A stretch of DNA of 64,000 bases from Pseudomonas antarctica. Lineage in GTDB: Bacteria > Pseudomonadota > Gammaproteobacteria > Pseudomonadales > Pseudomonadaceae. The position numbers were made by a program, and so were the translations under genes. Under the pieces are notes generated by a model that saw only the letters and a list, made by a program, of their open reading frames with translations, was not told the origin of the DNA and searched no databases. Location of the stretch: the NCBI RefSeq assembly GCF_001647715.1, contig NZ_CP015600.1, positions 3,224,001 to 3,288,000 of the forward strand, in the 5' to 3' direction. The first letter of the stretch is position 1. Every line of letters begins with the position of its first letter. Below, piece by piece: positions 20,087-29,187 of this stretch.

Positions 20087-21706
20087 ATGACCGGAAAAAA
20101 ACATGACTGGGAAACAACGTCAGCCAATGAACCTGACCCGCGCTTTTATGTGGTTGGAGGTGGCATAGCGGCAATGGCCGCAGCGGCGTTCATGATTCGT
20201 GATGGTGATGTTATCGGTAGCAACATAACCCTCTTCGAGCAGCGCGACGCGCCCGGCGGCAGCCTTGATGGCGCCGGGTCTGCGCAAGAAGGCTATGTGT
20301 TACGTGGGGGCCGAATGTTCGAGAGCAAATACGTCTGCACGATGGAATTATTCGCCTCGATTCCGACCCTGGATGGCACCACCACGGTCACACAGGAAAC
20401 CCTGGCGTGGAATGAACGGATGCACACCTCTTCCAAGTCGCGACTGGCCCGCAACGGTGTTCGAGAAACCGCGCCGGCATTCGGGCTGACCGAGAGCGAC
20501 ATTCTGACGATCGAGAGGATGGCGATCGAATCCGAAGAGACATTAGGGCGAACCACCATTGCAGATCAGTTTTCGGTTTCGTTCTTTCAAACTCAATTCT
20601 GGCTGATGTGGTGCACCACATTCGCCTTTCAGCCTTGGCACAGCGCCGTCGAGTTTCGGCGCTACATTTTGCGTTTTGCACATATGGTTGCCGGGTTCAA
20701 CCGGCTCGAAGGCATCATGCGTACGGTCTATAACCAATACGATTCATTGGTCAGGCCACTGCACAAATGGTTAGTCGACCGCGGTGTGGTGTTCCAGCTG
20801 GGCAGTTGCGTGACCGACATGCAGTTGCACGAGCAGGGCGGCAGCAAATGCGTCAAACGCATCTTCTATGAGTGCAACGGCGAGCAAGCGTGCGTGGAGG
20901 TAGGGGTGCGCGACTACGTGTTGGTCACACTGGGTTCCATGACCGAAGCCTCCAGCCTTGGCGGGATGGATAAGGCCCCAAACCTGCAAGGCAAGGCGAT
21001 AGAAGGAGCTTGGGCGCTATGGGAAACCTTGGCTAAGGGCAGGCCTGAGTTCGGGCAACCGCACGCGTTCTCCAGTCATATCGACGCAACCAAATGGGTA
21101 TCCTTTACTACCACGCTCAGTGACCCCGTGTTCTTGCGGCGGATTGTGGAGTTCACGGGCAATGTACCGGGGGAGGGTGGCTTGATTACCTTTCCTGACT
21201 CCAATTGGCTAATGTCGATCGTCGTGCCCTTTCAACCTCACTTCATTGATCAACCTGAAGAAATCACTGTGTTTTGGGGGTACGGTTTGCATGTGGATGC
21301 ACCTGGGAATTTCGTCAATATCCCAATGTCCGCTTGCACCGGGCGGGAGATCATGACGGAGTTGCTTGGGCATTTGCAGTTTAGTTCAGACAGCCAGTCC
21401 ATCCTCAACAGCGCAATCTGTATTCCTTGCATGATGCCCTTCATTACCAGTCAGTTCATGCCGCGAGAACCGGGCGACCGACCACAAGTGCTGCCTGAAG
21501 GGTATAAAAACCTGGCCTTCATCGGCCAGTTCTGCGAACTGCCCAACGACGTTGTCTTCACCGTGGAGTACTCCATACGTACGGCGCAGTGTGCGGTTTC
21601 CAGCCTGCTTGGGCTCAAACGTCACCCACCGAAAGTCTACAAAGGAGCGACTGATCCTCGTGTGTTGTTCAAGGCGTTCAAGGCACTGCATGACATCGGT
21701 AACTGA
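20087..21706 (+). CDS. ohyA: Oleate hydratase
   Basis: This 539-aa FAD protein of the MCRA/oleate hydratase family adds water across the cis-9 double bond of unsaturated fatty acids, giving 10-hydroxy acids. The N-terminal nucleotide site is YVVGGGIAAMAAAAFM. The family RGGREM loop appears here as RGGRMFESKY, and PWHSAVEFRRY, ITFPDSNWLMSIV and the C-terminal FCELPNDVVFTVEYSIR are typical. It is slightly shorter than many members (about 570-650). In other bacteria the enzyme detoxifies host or membrane-derived fatty acids. It stands alone between island promoters 2 and 3. Confidence 0.93.
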   Translation: MTGKKHDWETTSANEPDPRFYVVGGGIAAMAAAAFMIRDGDVIGSNITLFEQRDAPGGSLDGAGSAQEGYVLRGGRMFESKYVCTMELFASIPTLDGTTTVTQETLAWNERMHTSSKSRLARNGVRETAPAFGLTESDILTIERMAIESEETLGRTTIADQFSVSFFQTQFWLMWCTTFAFQPWHSAVEFRRYILRFAHMVAGFNRLEGIMRTVYNQYDSLVRPLHKWLVDRGVVFQLGSCVTDMQLHEQGGSKCVKRIFYECNGEQACVEVGVRDYVLVTLGSMTEASSLGGMDKAPNLQGKAIEGAWALWETLAKGRPEFGQPHAFSSHIDATKWVSFTTTLSDPVFLRRIVEFTGNVPGEGGLITFPDSNWLMSIVVPFQPHFIDQPEEITVFWGYGLHVDAPGNFVNIPMSACTGREIMTELLGHLQFSSDSQSILNSAICIPCMMPFITSQFMPREPGDRPQVLPEGYKNLAFIGQFCELPNDVVFTVEYSIRTAQCAVSSLLGLKRHPPKVYKGATDPRVLFKAFKALHDIGN

Positions 21707-21722
21707 TTACACGCAGGCTTGA

Positions 21723-21765
21723 GTAGTTTCCGAGCCTGCTGCGATATCGCGCAAACGAATACCGT
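21723..21765 (+). promoter_or_regulatory. Island promoter 3: GTAGTTTCCGAG box plus -10
   Basis: The box GTAGTTTCCGAGCCTGC begins at 21723 and TACCGT is at 21760-21765, at the same 37-nt spacing. The lipoprotein gene starts 98 nt after the box. Confidence 0.75.
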
Positions 21766-21820
21766 GAAGACGCATTACCGGCAAAGCTGCACCCACCATT
21801 GAAAATAAAGGAGCGACACC

Positions 21821-22075
21821 ATGAGACGGCTCATTTTGATCACGTCATTGATCCTGAGTTTGGTTTTGACTGCCGGCTGTGGCCATCGGCGACAAGAAGT
21901 TGATGCGCGGCTTAGTGGCGCTGAAGACATGGCGACGGCTGCAAGGGTGCACGCAGATGCGTCATCAGCGAAGGCCGATAAGGCTCTGCAGGCGGCTCTC
22001 GCTGCCAAGAAGTCTGCGGATGAAGCCAATGAGCGTGCGCAACTCATCCTCAAGAAGGCCGGACGTGTTAATTAG
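21821..22075 (+). CDS. Small Lpp/OprI-like alanine-rich lipoprotein
   Basis: This 84-aa protein has a lipoprotein signal peptide with lipobox LTAGC (cysteine at residue 20), followed by an alanine-rich amphipathic helix (AADKALQAALAAKKSADEA-type repeats) like the trimeric alanine zipper of Lpp and OprI. It ends in KKAGRVN rather than the lysine that links Lpp to peptidoglycan, so a free outer-membrane form is likely. The ribosome site AAAGGAG is strong. It is a probable paralogue of the housekeeping OprI, placed under island promoter 3. Confidence 0.85.
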   Translation: MRRLILITSLILSLVLTAGCGHRRQEVDARLSGAEDMATAARVHADASSAKADKALQAALAAKKSADEANERAQLILKKAGRVN

Positions 22076-22490
22076 TCGCGGCAGGCTTTGGCCAGTAGGT
22101 TTTATTGCCTCGCTCGGACTGGCAGGCACATGCCTGGTCGGGTGCAGCCATACGCCTTCGCAAACAGGCGTGACAACACCAGACTCGATTGAAAGCCTGA
22201 GCCAGCCCCGCATCAAGGTCCCGGTTGCTGCCAAGGACGAGCAAATCGCCAAGACCAAGGCACTCGCCGGGTTTGAGGGGAGAGGTTGGGTGTTCGACCC
22301 GGTCTACGCGACGGCGGTAAACGCTGCTGGGCGTGACCTTGCAGTGTGTGGTTTCGCTCGCCAGCGGGGCACAGAAAACTCGGCCTATTTCGCCTACTAC
22401 AACGGCGAGCTGTTTATTTCAGATGAAAGGGCGCCCGCCGGGATCAGTGTCGAGAATGAATTCCTGACACTGATCTGCTCCTATTCCTGA
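22065..22490 (+). CDS. Hypothetical lipoprotein
   Basis: I do not recognise this 141-aa protein. A GTG at 22065 opens a signal peptide ending in the lipobox CLVGC, then a Ser/Thr/Pro-rich linker and a compact C-terminal domain with two cysteines (LAVCGFARQ and LTLICSYS) that could form a disulphide. The frame is open farther upstream, but only this start gives a signal peptide. It overlaps the preceding lipoprotein by 11 bp, indicating co-translation. Confidence 0.72.
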   Translation: MLISRGRLWPVGFIASLGLAGTCLVGCSHTPSQTGVTTPDSIESLSQPRIKVPVAAKDEQIAKTKALAGFEGRGWVFDPVYATAVNAAGRDLAVCGFARQRGTENSAYFAYYNGELFISDERAPAGISVENEFLTLICSYS

Positions 22491-22515
22491 GTCATCGATG
22501 ATGACAGGCGCAGCG

Positions 22516-23220
22516 CTACACAACCGCGCCAAATAGCCGGCCCACCAGCGCGGTAATGATCATTGCCAGCGCCCCCCAAAATGTCACGCGCCAGGCGCCT
22601 GCCAGCAACGGTGCGCCTCCGGCTTTTGCAGCTACTGCTCCCAGGACCGCCAAAAACACAAGTGACATGATCGATATCCAGAGAATCACGTTCTCAAGCG
22701 CCACCATCAAGGTGACGGCAACGGGCAACGCGGCGCCGACAATAAAGCTCGTCGCCGAGGCGAATGCAGCCGAAAGAGGTTTGGCGCTCAGTTCCTTGGA
22801 GATACCCAATTCGTCTCGCGCGTGCGAACCCAACGCATCATGGGCCATTAATTGGATGGCAACCTGCCTGGCAAGATCGGGCTCAAGGCCACGGCCTGCA
22901 TAGATCCGGGCCAGCTCTCTGTGCTCAGCTTCGGGTTTGGTCTCAAGTTCTTTCTTCTCTTTGATCAGGTCCGCGCGCTCGGTATCCGCTTGGGAATGCA
23001 CCGAAACATACTCGCCTGCAGCCATCGACATGGCGCCCGCCACGAGCCCCGCAATGCCAGTGACGATCAGTGTGCTGTGGGTCGTACTGGCGGCAGCAAC
23101 ACCGATCAGCAGGCTGGCGGTTGACACAATTCCATCGTTTGCTCCCAGAACGGCTGCCCTCAGCCAGCCAACTCGGCTGCTGTTATGGGTTTCTGCAGGA
23201 TGTCGGATGACTCGGTTCAT
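22516..23220 (-). CDS. VIT1/CCC1-family membrane transporter
   Basis: This 234-aa protein belongs to the vacuolar iron transporter family, which moves Fe2+ or Mn2+ across membranes. Signature segments are LRAAVLGANDGIVSTASLLIGVA and AGAMSMAAGEYVSVHSQ, followed by a cytosolic acidic/lysine-rich loop (TERADLIKEKKELETKPEAE) and three more hydrophobic helices. The ATG at 23220 is placed at MNRVIRH; the frame continues 63 bp upstream without domain content. It is the only minus-strand gene in the middle of this plus-strand block and is convergent with the lipoproteins. Confidence 0.9.
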   Translation of the reverse strand: MNRVIRHPAETHNSSRVGWLRAAVLGANDGIVSTASLLIGVAAASTTHSTLIVTGIAGLVAGAMSMAAGEYVSVHSQADTERADLIKEKKELETKPEAEHRELARIYAGRGLEPDLARQVAIQLMAHDALGSHARDELGISKELSAKPLSAAFASATSFIVGAALPVAVTLMVALENVILWISIMSLVFLAVLGAVAAKAGGAPLLAGAWRVTFWGALAMIITALVGRLFGAVV

Positions 23221-23262
23221 GGGTGTTGGCCTGATACGCGATGGCTTGGACCCTGAGTGTAG

Positions 23263-23305
23263 GTAGTTTCCGAGGCTACCCACACGCCATTCAGACGCCT
23301 AACTT
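23263..23305 (+). promoter_or_regulatory. Island promoter 4: GTAGTTTCCGAG box plus -10
   Basis: The box GTAGTTTCCGAGGCTAC (identical to copy 1) begins at 23263 and TAACTT is at 23300-23305, at the same 37-nt spacing. The BON gene starts 129 nt after the box, and six more plus-strand genes follow with small gaps. Confidence 0.75.
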
Positions 23306-23391
23306 GGATGTCTCCGCCGCTGCGCAGTCAGGTTGTTGAATGCCCCTCTCGCAGAAGCGGAATCTGCAATTACCTCTTTGGGAGCACTGAG

Positions 23392-24045
23392 ATGAAAACG
23401 GACAAACAACTGAAAAATGACATTCTCGCAGAGCTGCGTTGGGAACCCTCGGTCAATGCCGAGCAAATCGGAGTTGAGGTCAAGGACGGCATTGTGACGC
23501 TAGCCGGGCATGTCGACAGTTTTGTTGAGAAGTGGGCTGCCGAGAAAGCCGCGAAGAAAGTCTCTGGCGTGCGCGCACTGGCCGTAGAAATGGATGTGAA
23601 ACTCCCGAGCCTGAGCCAGCGCAATGATGCCGATATCGCGCGTTCGGCCGACAGTGCCTTGGAGTGGACAACCTATCTGCCTAGAAACACGATCAAGATC
23701 CAGGTTGAGAGTGGCTGGGTGACCTTAGACGGTGATGTGGAGTGGGAATATCAGCGTCGGGCGGCCCTGAGCGCCGTGCGCAATCTGATGGGTGTCAAAG
23801 GCATCAACAACAACATCGTGATCAAGTCAAAAGTAACGGCCAACGGTGTAAAGGCAGACATCATTGATGCGCTCAAACGCCGTGCAATTACGGACTCACA
23901 AAAAATCGTAGTGGATGTGCACGGTTCAGATGTGACGCTCTCAGGAACTGTCGACAACTGGGCTGAGCGCGATTTGGCGAGGCATTCTGCCTGGAGCACG
24001 GCGGGTGTCCAGAACGTACAAAACAACATCATCGTCGCGTACTGA
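23392..24045 (+). CDS. Three-BON-domain stress protein, paralogue 2
   Basis: This 217-aa protein repeats the three-BON plan of 12251-12898, with matching segments such as WVTLDGDVEWEYQRRAA here against WVTIRGNVEWQYQKEAV there. There is no signal peptide. ATG 23392 has a GGGAG ribosome site; the frame opens 84 bp earlier but the extra residues are not domain-like. It is the first gene of the longest plus-strand operon of the island. Confidence 0.9.
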   Translation: MKTDKQLKNDILAELRWEPSVNAEQIGVEVKDGIVTLAGHVDSFVEKWAAEKAAKKVSGVRALAVEMDVKLPSLSQRNDADIARSADSALEWTTYLPRNTIKIQVESGWVTLDGDVEWEYQRRAALSAVRNLMGVKGINNNIVIKSKVTANGVKADIIDALKRRAITDSQKIVVDVHGSDVTLSGTVDNWAERDLARHSAWSTAGVQNVQNNIIVAY

Positions 24046-24165
24046 CGCTTAACTAGCACAGGGCGACGCAGCGCCCAACCAGAGCGCTCCCATTGGTTAT
24101 TGCCTTTGAGGTGCTTTTTGCCGAACTCCATCGGCGTGCGTGATCTCAAGGGAAAGGCATTCATC

Positions 24166-25548
24166 ATGGCGTATACAAGCGTAAATCCCAGCGACGGCCG
24201 CTTGTTGGAAAGCTTCGAGCAAATCAGTGATGAGGCTCTGGAGGCAAAACTGGCGGCCGCGCAGCGATGCTTTCAAAGCTGGAAGCACACCTCTTACACG
24301 GCACGTGCCGCGATCATTGGCAGGGCCGCTGATCTGATGCGTTCCAGGGCAGACGAATTTGCCCGGCTAGCGACCTTGGAGATGGGAAAACGCATCAGTG
24401 AGGCACGCGGCGAGGTGAGCTTCAGCGCGGACATACTGGACTACTACAGGGAAAACGCTGAGCGCTTTTTAATGCGCCGTAAGCTTCATCCTGAAGAGGG
24501 TGAGGCACACATTGAAAGCAGTCCTATTGGGGTGATTTTCGGAGTGGAGCCTTGGAACTTTCCCTACTATCAGCTGGCGCGTGTGGCGGGGCCGCATTTG
24601 ATGGCAGGCAACGTGCTGCTGGTTAAGCATGCCGGCTGTGTGCCGCAGTGCGCGATGGCTTTCGAGGCGTTATTGATCGAGGCCGGTGCACCTGTGGGGC
24701 TTTACACCAACCTGCTGATATCCCACGAGCAGTCGGACAGCGTAGTCGATGATCCAAGAGTCAAAGGCGTTGCTCTGACCGGTAGCGTCCCTGCGGGCCG
24801 CAGTCTCGCGGCTAGAGCAGGGGCCAACCTCAAGCCTTCGTCAATGGAACTGGGCGGCAGCGACGCCTTTATTGTTCTGGAAGACGCCGACATGGACCTC
24901 ACCGTCAAATGGGCAGTGTGGGGCCGCATGTACAACTGTGGGCAAACCTGCTGCGCCGCTAAACGGTTCATCGTGGTCGAGGACGTCGCCGATGTCTTTA
25001 TCCAGCGCTTCAGGGCAGCACTGGCGGAGCTGGAGCCCGGCGACCCGATGCACGAGAGCACAACGCTCGGCCCCTTGTCGACAGAGTCGGCCCTGCAACA
25101 GCTGCTCGTCCAGGTAGACGATGCAGTTTTTTCCGGCGCAGAGGTGCTGCTAGGCGGTGGTCGAATTCATCGTCCCGGTTCGTATATGAGTCCCACCATC
25201 CTGACCAATATCACACCGGACAATCCGGCGTACAAAGGCGAATTTTTTGGCCCTGTGGCGCTGTTTTTCCGAGTCAAGAATGAAGAAGCGGCCATCGCGC
25301 TCGCCAACGACTCAGACTTCGGCCTGGGCGGCTCGGTATTTACCGAGGACGTGGGCCGCGGACTGCGAGTCGCCAGCCGAGTGGACACCGGCATGATGTT
25401 CATCAACAACATCAGTTGGTCTGATGCCGAGTTGCCTTTTGGCGGGATCAAAAACTCCGGTTACGGGCGTGAACTTGGCGATATAGGCATCCAGGCCTTC
25501 GTCAACAAGAAACTGGTGCGTTATGTCGATATCGACGCTCCGGTTTAA
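24166..25548 (+). CDS. NAD(P)-dependent (semi)aldehyde dehydrogenase
   Basis: This 460-aa enzyme is in the aldehyde dehydrogenase superfamily, closest in pattern to succinate-semialdehyde dehydrogenases of the Sad/YneI type. The catalytic cysteine is C262 in NCGQTCCAA and the general base lies in MELGGSDAFIVLEDAD; the C-terminus has ELPFGGIKNSGYGRELG. It would oxidise an aldehyde to the acid with NAD(P)+. Its neighbours are alcohol dehydrogenases, so acetaldehyde or a related short aldehyde is a reasonable but unproved substrate. ATG 24166 is preceded by AAGGGAAAGG. Confidence 0.9.
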   Translation: MAYTSVNPSDGRLLESFEQISDEALEAKLAAAQRCFQSWKHTSYTARAAIIGRAADLMRSRADEFARLATLEMGKRISEARGEVSFSADILDYYRENAERFLMRRKLHPEEGEAHIESSPIGVIFGVEPWNFPYYQLARVAGPHLMAGNVLLVKHAGCVPQCAMAFEALLIEAGAPVGLYTNLLISHEQSDSVVDDPRVKGVALTGSVPAGRSLAARAGANLKPSSMELGGSDAFIVLEDADMDLTVKWAVWGRMYNCGQTCCAAKRFIVVEDVADVFIQRFRAALAELEPGDPMHESTTLGPLSTESALQQLLVQVDDAVFSGAEVLLGGGRIHRPGSYMSPTILTNITPDNPAYKGEFFGPVALFFRVKNEEAAIALANDSDFGLGGSVFTEDVGRGLRVASRVDTGMMFINNISWSDAELPFGGIKNSGYGRELGDIGIQAFVNKKLVRYVDIDAPV

Positions 25549-25612
25549 TCGCCCGCGGAGCTCACCGCTTATGCGGCCGGCCCAAGGAATTGCGCAAAAA
25601 AAGGATGTCCCT

Positions 25613-26647
25613 ATGACTCAAACAATGCAAGCCGCCGTCGTTGAACAATTTGGTCAACCGCTGGTGCTCAAACGTTGTGATATTCCAACGCCTGGGCCCG
25701 GCCAGATCCTGGTTCACACAGAAGCCTGCGGGGTCTGTCATACCGACCTACATGCGGCGCGGGGCGACTGGCCGCTGAAGCCCGGGTTGCCCTTTATCCC
25801 AGGGCATGAAGGTATCGGTATCGTGACGGCGCTGGGGCAAGGTGTAACTAGTGTCAAGGAAGGCGAACGGGTCGGGGTGCCCTGGTTGTATTCGGCCTGC
25901 GGGCATTGTGAATACTGTCTCAGCGCGTGGGAGACGGTCTGTGCCCAGGCGCAGTTCGGGGGGTACACCCAGAATGGTGGGTTCGCCGAATACATCCTGG
26001 CCGACCCGAATTACGTGGCCCACATCCCTGAGGTGTTATCAGCCTGTGAAGCTGCACCGATCATTTGCGCGGGCGTTACGACTTACAAGGGCATCAAGGA
26101 GACAGCCACCCGGCCAGGCCAATGGTTGATCGTCTCCGGCGTCGGCGGCCTAGGCCACCTAGCGGTGCAGTACGCCAAAGCCATGGGGCTGAGAGTTTGC
26201 GCCGTGGACATCGACGACCAGAAGCTGGCACATGCCACACGCCTTGGGGCCGATGCGGTGGTCAACGCCAAACAGAACGACCCCATCGAGGCTGCGATCA
26301 AGGCCACCGGGGGCGGTGCCCACGGCGTGCTGATTACCGCGCCGTCCCTGAGTGCCTTCCGCCAAGGCGTGGGCATGACCCGCAAGCACGGCACCTGCGT
26401 ACTGGTGGGGCTACCCCCAGGTGAATTCCCGCTGCCTTTGTTCGAGGTAGTTGCCAACTGCATCACCGTTCGTGGCTCGTTTGTCGGCAATCGTCAGGAC
26501 ATGGCCGAAGCGCTGGACTTCGCGGCCCAAGGCAAGGTTAAAGCCGACATTGAATTGCAACCACTGTCAGCGATAAACCAGGTTTTCGAGCGCCTTGAAC
26601 ACGGTGATGTGCCCTCGCGGGTGGTCATAGATTTCGGTGCTGTATGA
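25613..26647 (+). CDS. adhP: Zinc alcohol dehydrogenase, AdhP type
   Basis: This 344-aa medium-chain dehydrogenase oxidises alcohols or reduces aldehydes with NAD(H). The catalytic zinc site is CGVCHTDLHAARGDW plus GHEGIG, and the structural zinc site is CGHCEYCLSAWETVC. The Rossmann motif is GVGGLGHLAVQYAKAMG. It resembles propanol-preferring ADHs such as AdhP. It sits 64 bp after the aldehyde dehydrogenase, with an AAAAAAGGA ribosome site, so the pair can interconvert alcohol, aldehyde and acid. Confidence 0.92.
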   Translation: MTQTMQAAVVEQFGQPLVLKRCDIPTPGPGQILVHTEACGVCHTDLHAARGDWPLKPGLPFIPGHEGIGIVTALGQGVTSVKEGERVGVPWLYSACGHCEYCLSAWETVCAQAQFGGYTQNGGFAEYILADPNYVAHIPEVLSACEAAPIICAGVTTYKGIKETATRPGQWLIVSGVGGLGHLAVQYAKAMGLRVCAVDIDDQKLAHATRLGADAVVNAKQNDPIEAAIKATGGGAHGVLITAPSLSAFRQGVGMTRKHGTCVLVGLPPGEFPLPLFEVVANCITVRGSFVGNRQDMAEALDFAAQGKVKADIELQPLSAINQVFERLEHGDVPSRVVIDFGAV

Positions 26648-26660
26648 GAGAGTAAAGTGC

Positions 26661-28181
26661 ATGAACAGGTTGAGTTCAGGGGCTGATGCGATCAGCCAGA
26701 CCGCCTTGCTATCTGTGCGACAGATGGCTGAGGCTGATCGTTTATCGGTAGCGGCTGGCGTGTCGTCTTTCGAGTTGATGGGCAATGCCGGTGCGGCTGT
26801 GGCGCACGAGATTGAAACCCGATGGACGCCCAGGCCGCTGCTTGTGCTATGCGGGCCAGGCAACAATGGCGGGGATGGGTTCGTCACCGCGCACCTGTTG
26901 GCAGAGGCCGGCTGGCCGGTGAGGGTGGCCATGCTGGGTAGTCGTTTCAGCCTTCAGAATGAAGCAAGGCAACATGCACAACGCTGGAGTGGCGAAGTTG
27001 AAGCGCTCAGCCCATCAGTACTTCAAGGTGCCGAATTGATCGTCGATGCGCTCTTTGGTGCCGGCCTCAGCCGTCCACTTGAAGGGCAGGCGCTCGATAC
27101 ATTGGCTGCAGCTGGCCAGGGTTGTGTGCCGATTGTTGCGATTGATACGCCCAGCGGCGTCATGGGCGATACGGGCGCCGCGCTGGGCGCAGTACCGGCG
27201 GTGCTGACCGTGACGTTTTTGCGCAAAAAGCCCGGCCACCTGCTGCTACCAGGTCGAGACCTGTGCGGCGAAGTTGTGGTTGCCGATATCGGCAATCCTA
27301 AATCGGTGCTTGATTCCATCACACCGCGGGCCTTCGAGAATGATCCGGCGTTGTGGCTGGCCGAACTGCCGCGAGCGCAGGCCGACACCAATAAACATAG
27401 CCGCGGACATGCCTTGGTATTCGGCGGTTACCCGATGACCGGGGCCGCCCGCATGGCCGCCAGAGGTGCTGCAAGGGCCGGTGCGGGCCTGACGACGATT
27501 GCCGTGCCTGACATAGCACTGCCCGTTTACGCCGCGACGCTCAATAGCATCATGGTGCAGCCCTGGGTAACCCCGGAAGACTTTGGTCACCTGCTAAACG
27601 GCAGCCGTTTTTCCGCGTGGTTAATCGGTCCCGGTGCCGGCGTTAACAAAGATACGTTCGGCCACGTGTTGGCGATGCTCGCAACCGGTCGCCCCACGGT
27701 GATTGACGCTGATGCAATTACGGTCTTTCAGGATGACCCCGAAGCTTTGGACCGTGCGATACGGGGGCCTTGTGTGCTGACACCCCATGACGGTGAATTC
27801 TGCCGAATATTTGACGCCTCCGGCGACAAGCTGACCCGCACCCGAGCCGCAGCCCTTCGTTGCTCATCGGTCGTTGTGCTTAAGGGCAGTGACACCGTGA
27901 TCGCAGCGCCTGATGGTCGCGCAATCATCAATACCAATGCGCCTTCGTCATTGGCGACTGCCGGTTCCGGCGACGTATTGGGTGGCATCATTCTGGGTTT
28001 GCTCGCCCAAGGAGTATCGGCTTTTACCGCTGCGGCAGCTGGTGTCTGGTTGCATGGGGCGGCGGCGGCCGAATTTGGTCCCGGGTTATTGGCAGAAGAT
28101 TTGCCCGATATGCTCCCGGCGGTACTCCGTCGGCTGTACAGCTGCGGGGAGGCCCATCATGTACGCGATGGTATTGAATAA
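26661..28181 (+). CDS. nnr: Bifunctional NAD(P)HX epimerase/dehydratase
   Basis: This 506-aa repair enzyme restores hydrated NADH and NADPH. The N-terminal YjeF epimerase domain has CGPGNNGGDGFVTAHLL (about 68-84); the C-terminal dehydratase has AWLIGPGAG, CVLTPHDGEFCR and the ATP/ADP-binding LATAGSGDVLGGI. Length fits the fused bacterial form. A copy is normally near tsaE and queG in Pseudomonas, so this is probably a second, stress-linked copy. ATG 26661 starts 14 bp after the adhP stop, and its 3' end overlaps the next ADH gene by 23 bp. Confidence 0.93.
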   Translation: MNRLSSGADAISQTALLSVRQMAEADRLSVAAGVSSFELMGNAGAAVAHEIETRWTPRPLLVLCGPGNNGGDGFVTAHLLAEAGWPVRVAMLGSRFSLQNEARQHAQRWSGEVEALSPSVLQGAELIVDALFGAGLSRPLEGQALDTLAAAGQGCVPIVAIDTPSGVMGDTGAALGAVPAVLTVTFLRKKPGHLLLPGRDLCGEVVVADIGNPKSVLDSITPRAFENDPALWLAELPRAQADTNKHSRGHALVFGGYPMTGAARMAARGAARAGAGLTTIAVPDIALPVYAATLNSIMVQPWVTPEDFGHLLNGSRFSAWLIGPGAGVNKDTFGHVLAMLATGRPTVIDADAITVFQDDPEALDRAIRGPCVLTPHDGEFCRIFDASGDKLTRTRAAALRCSSVVVLKGSDTVIAAPDGRAIINTNAPSSLATAGSGDVLGGIILGLLAQGVSAFTAAAAGVWLHGAAAAEFGPGLLAEDLPDMLPAVLRRLYSCGEAHHVRDGIE

Positions 28182-29187
28182 GGTTGGTAGCCCGCTGCAG
28201 TGGACCCATTTGCCAGATCGGGAGCCTGGAGTGGGCGAAGTGCGTGTAAAGGTTAGTGCCTGCGGTGTATGCAGGACCGACTTGCATGTGGTGGACGGCG
28301 AACTTCCAAACCTTCGATTACCGATTACCCCGGGCCATGAAGTGGTCGGCAGAGTCGACGCCATCGGCCTCGGCGTCAAAGGGCTGACCATCGGTGAGCG
28401 TGTCGGAATTCCCTGGCTGGGGCACACCTGTGGGGTGTGCCCGTACTGTCTCAACCATCAAGAAAACCTGTGTGATCACCCAGCGTTTACTGGTTACACC
28501 CGAGCGGGTGGTTTTGCCACCTCGGTGATTGCAGACGCCCACTATGTGTTTACCCTGGGCGAGGAGGGGACGGATGCCTCACTGGCGCCGCTGTTGTGTG
28601 CCGGGCTTATAGGCTGGAGGGCCTTACAGATTGGTGGCGAGGGCAAAAAAATTGGCCTTTACGGTTTTGGCGCTGCCGCGCATATCGTGGCCCAAGTGGC
28701 GGTATGGCAGGGACGCTCAGTGTTTGCTTTCACCCGTCCCGAAGACACTTCGACTCAAGCATTCGCACTGCAACTGGGCGCCTGTTGGGCGGGAGCTTCC
28801 GATCAAATGCCGCCTGAAAAGCTGGACGTGGCGATTATCTTCGCAACGGCGGGCGAACTGGTGCCCCTCGCATTAAAAGCCGTGCGCAAAGGCGGGCGGG
28901 TGGTCTGTGCCGGCATCCATATGAGCCCGATCCCCGAGTTTGCCTACGAGTTGTTGTGGGGCGAGCGCTCGTTGGTGTCAGTGGCCAACCTGACACGTCA
29001 GGACGGTATCGATTTTCTGCGATTGGCGCCTGAAATAGGCATCGTCACCCACACCACGTCGTACCCCCTCACCCAAGCCAATCAAGCACTCGAAGATTTG
29101 CGCTCAGGCAAGTTCGAAGGCGCCGCTGTCTTGGTGCTCGACTCCACTCTTTCACTTCCTGATAGGGCAGCCCGTCATGATAAATGA
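28159..29187 (+). CDS. Zinc alcohol dehydrogenase, second copy
   Basis: This 342-aa dehydrogenase belongs to the zinc-binding AdhA/Cad family, divergent from the AdhP paralogue. Zinc ligands appear in CGVCRTDLHVVDGEL, GHEVVG and CGVCPYCLNHQENLC. The nucleotide loop is YGFGAAAHIVAQVA. A GGGGAGG ribosome site precedes ATG 28159, which lies inside the end of the NAD(P)HX repair gene. Such proteins often act on aliphatic aldehydes; the substrate is not known. Confidence 0.9.
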   Translation: MYAMVLNKVGSPLQWTHLPDREPGVGEVRVKVSACGVCRTDLHVVDGELPNLRLPITPGHEVVGRVDAIGLGVKGLTIGERVGIPWLGHTCGVCPYCLNHQENLCDHPAFTGYTRAGGFATSVIADAHYVFTLGEEGTDASLAPLLCAGLIGWRALQIGGEGKKIGLYGFGAAAHIVAQVAVWQGRSVFAFTRPEDTSTQAFALQLGACWAGASDQMPPEKLDVAIIFATAGELVPLALKAVRKGGRVVCAGIHMSPIPEFAYELLWGERSLVSVANLTRQDGIDFLRLAPEIGIVTHTTSYPLTQANQALEDLRSGKFEGAAVLVLDSTLSLPDRAARHDK

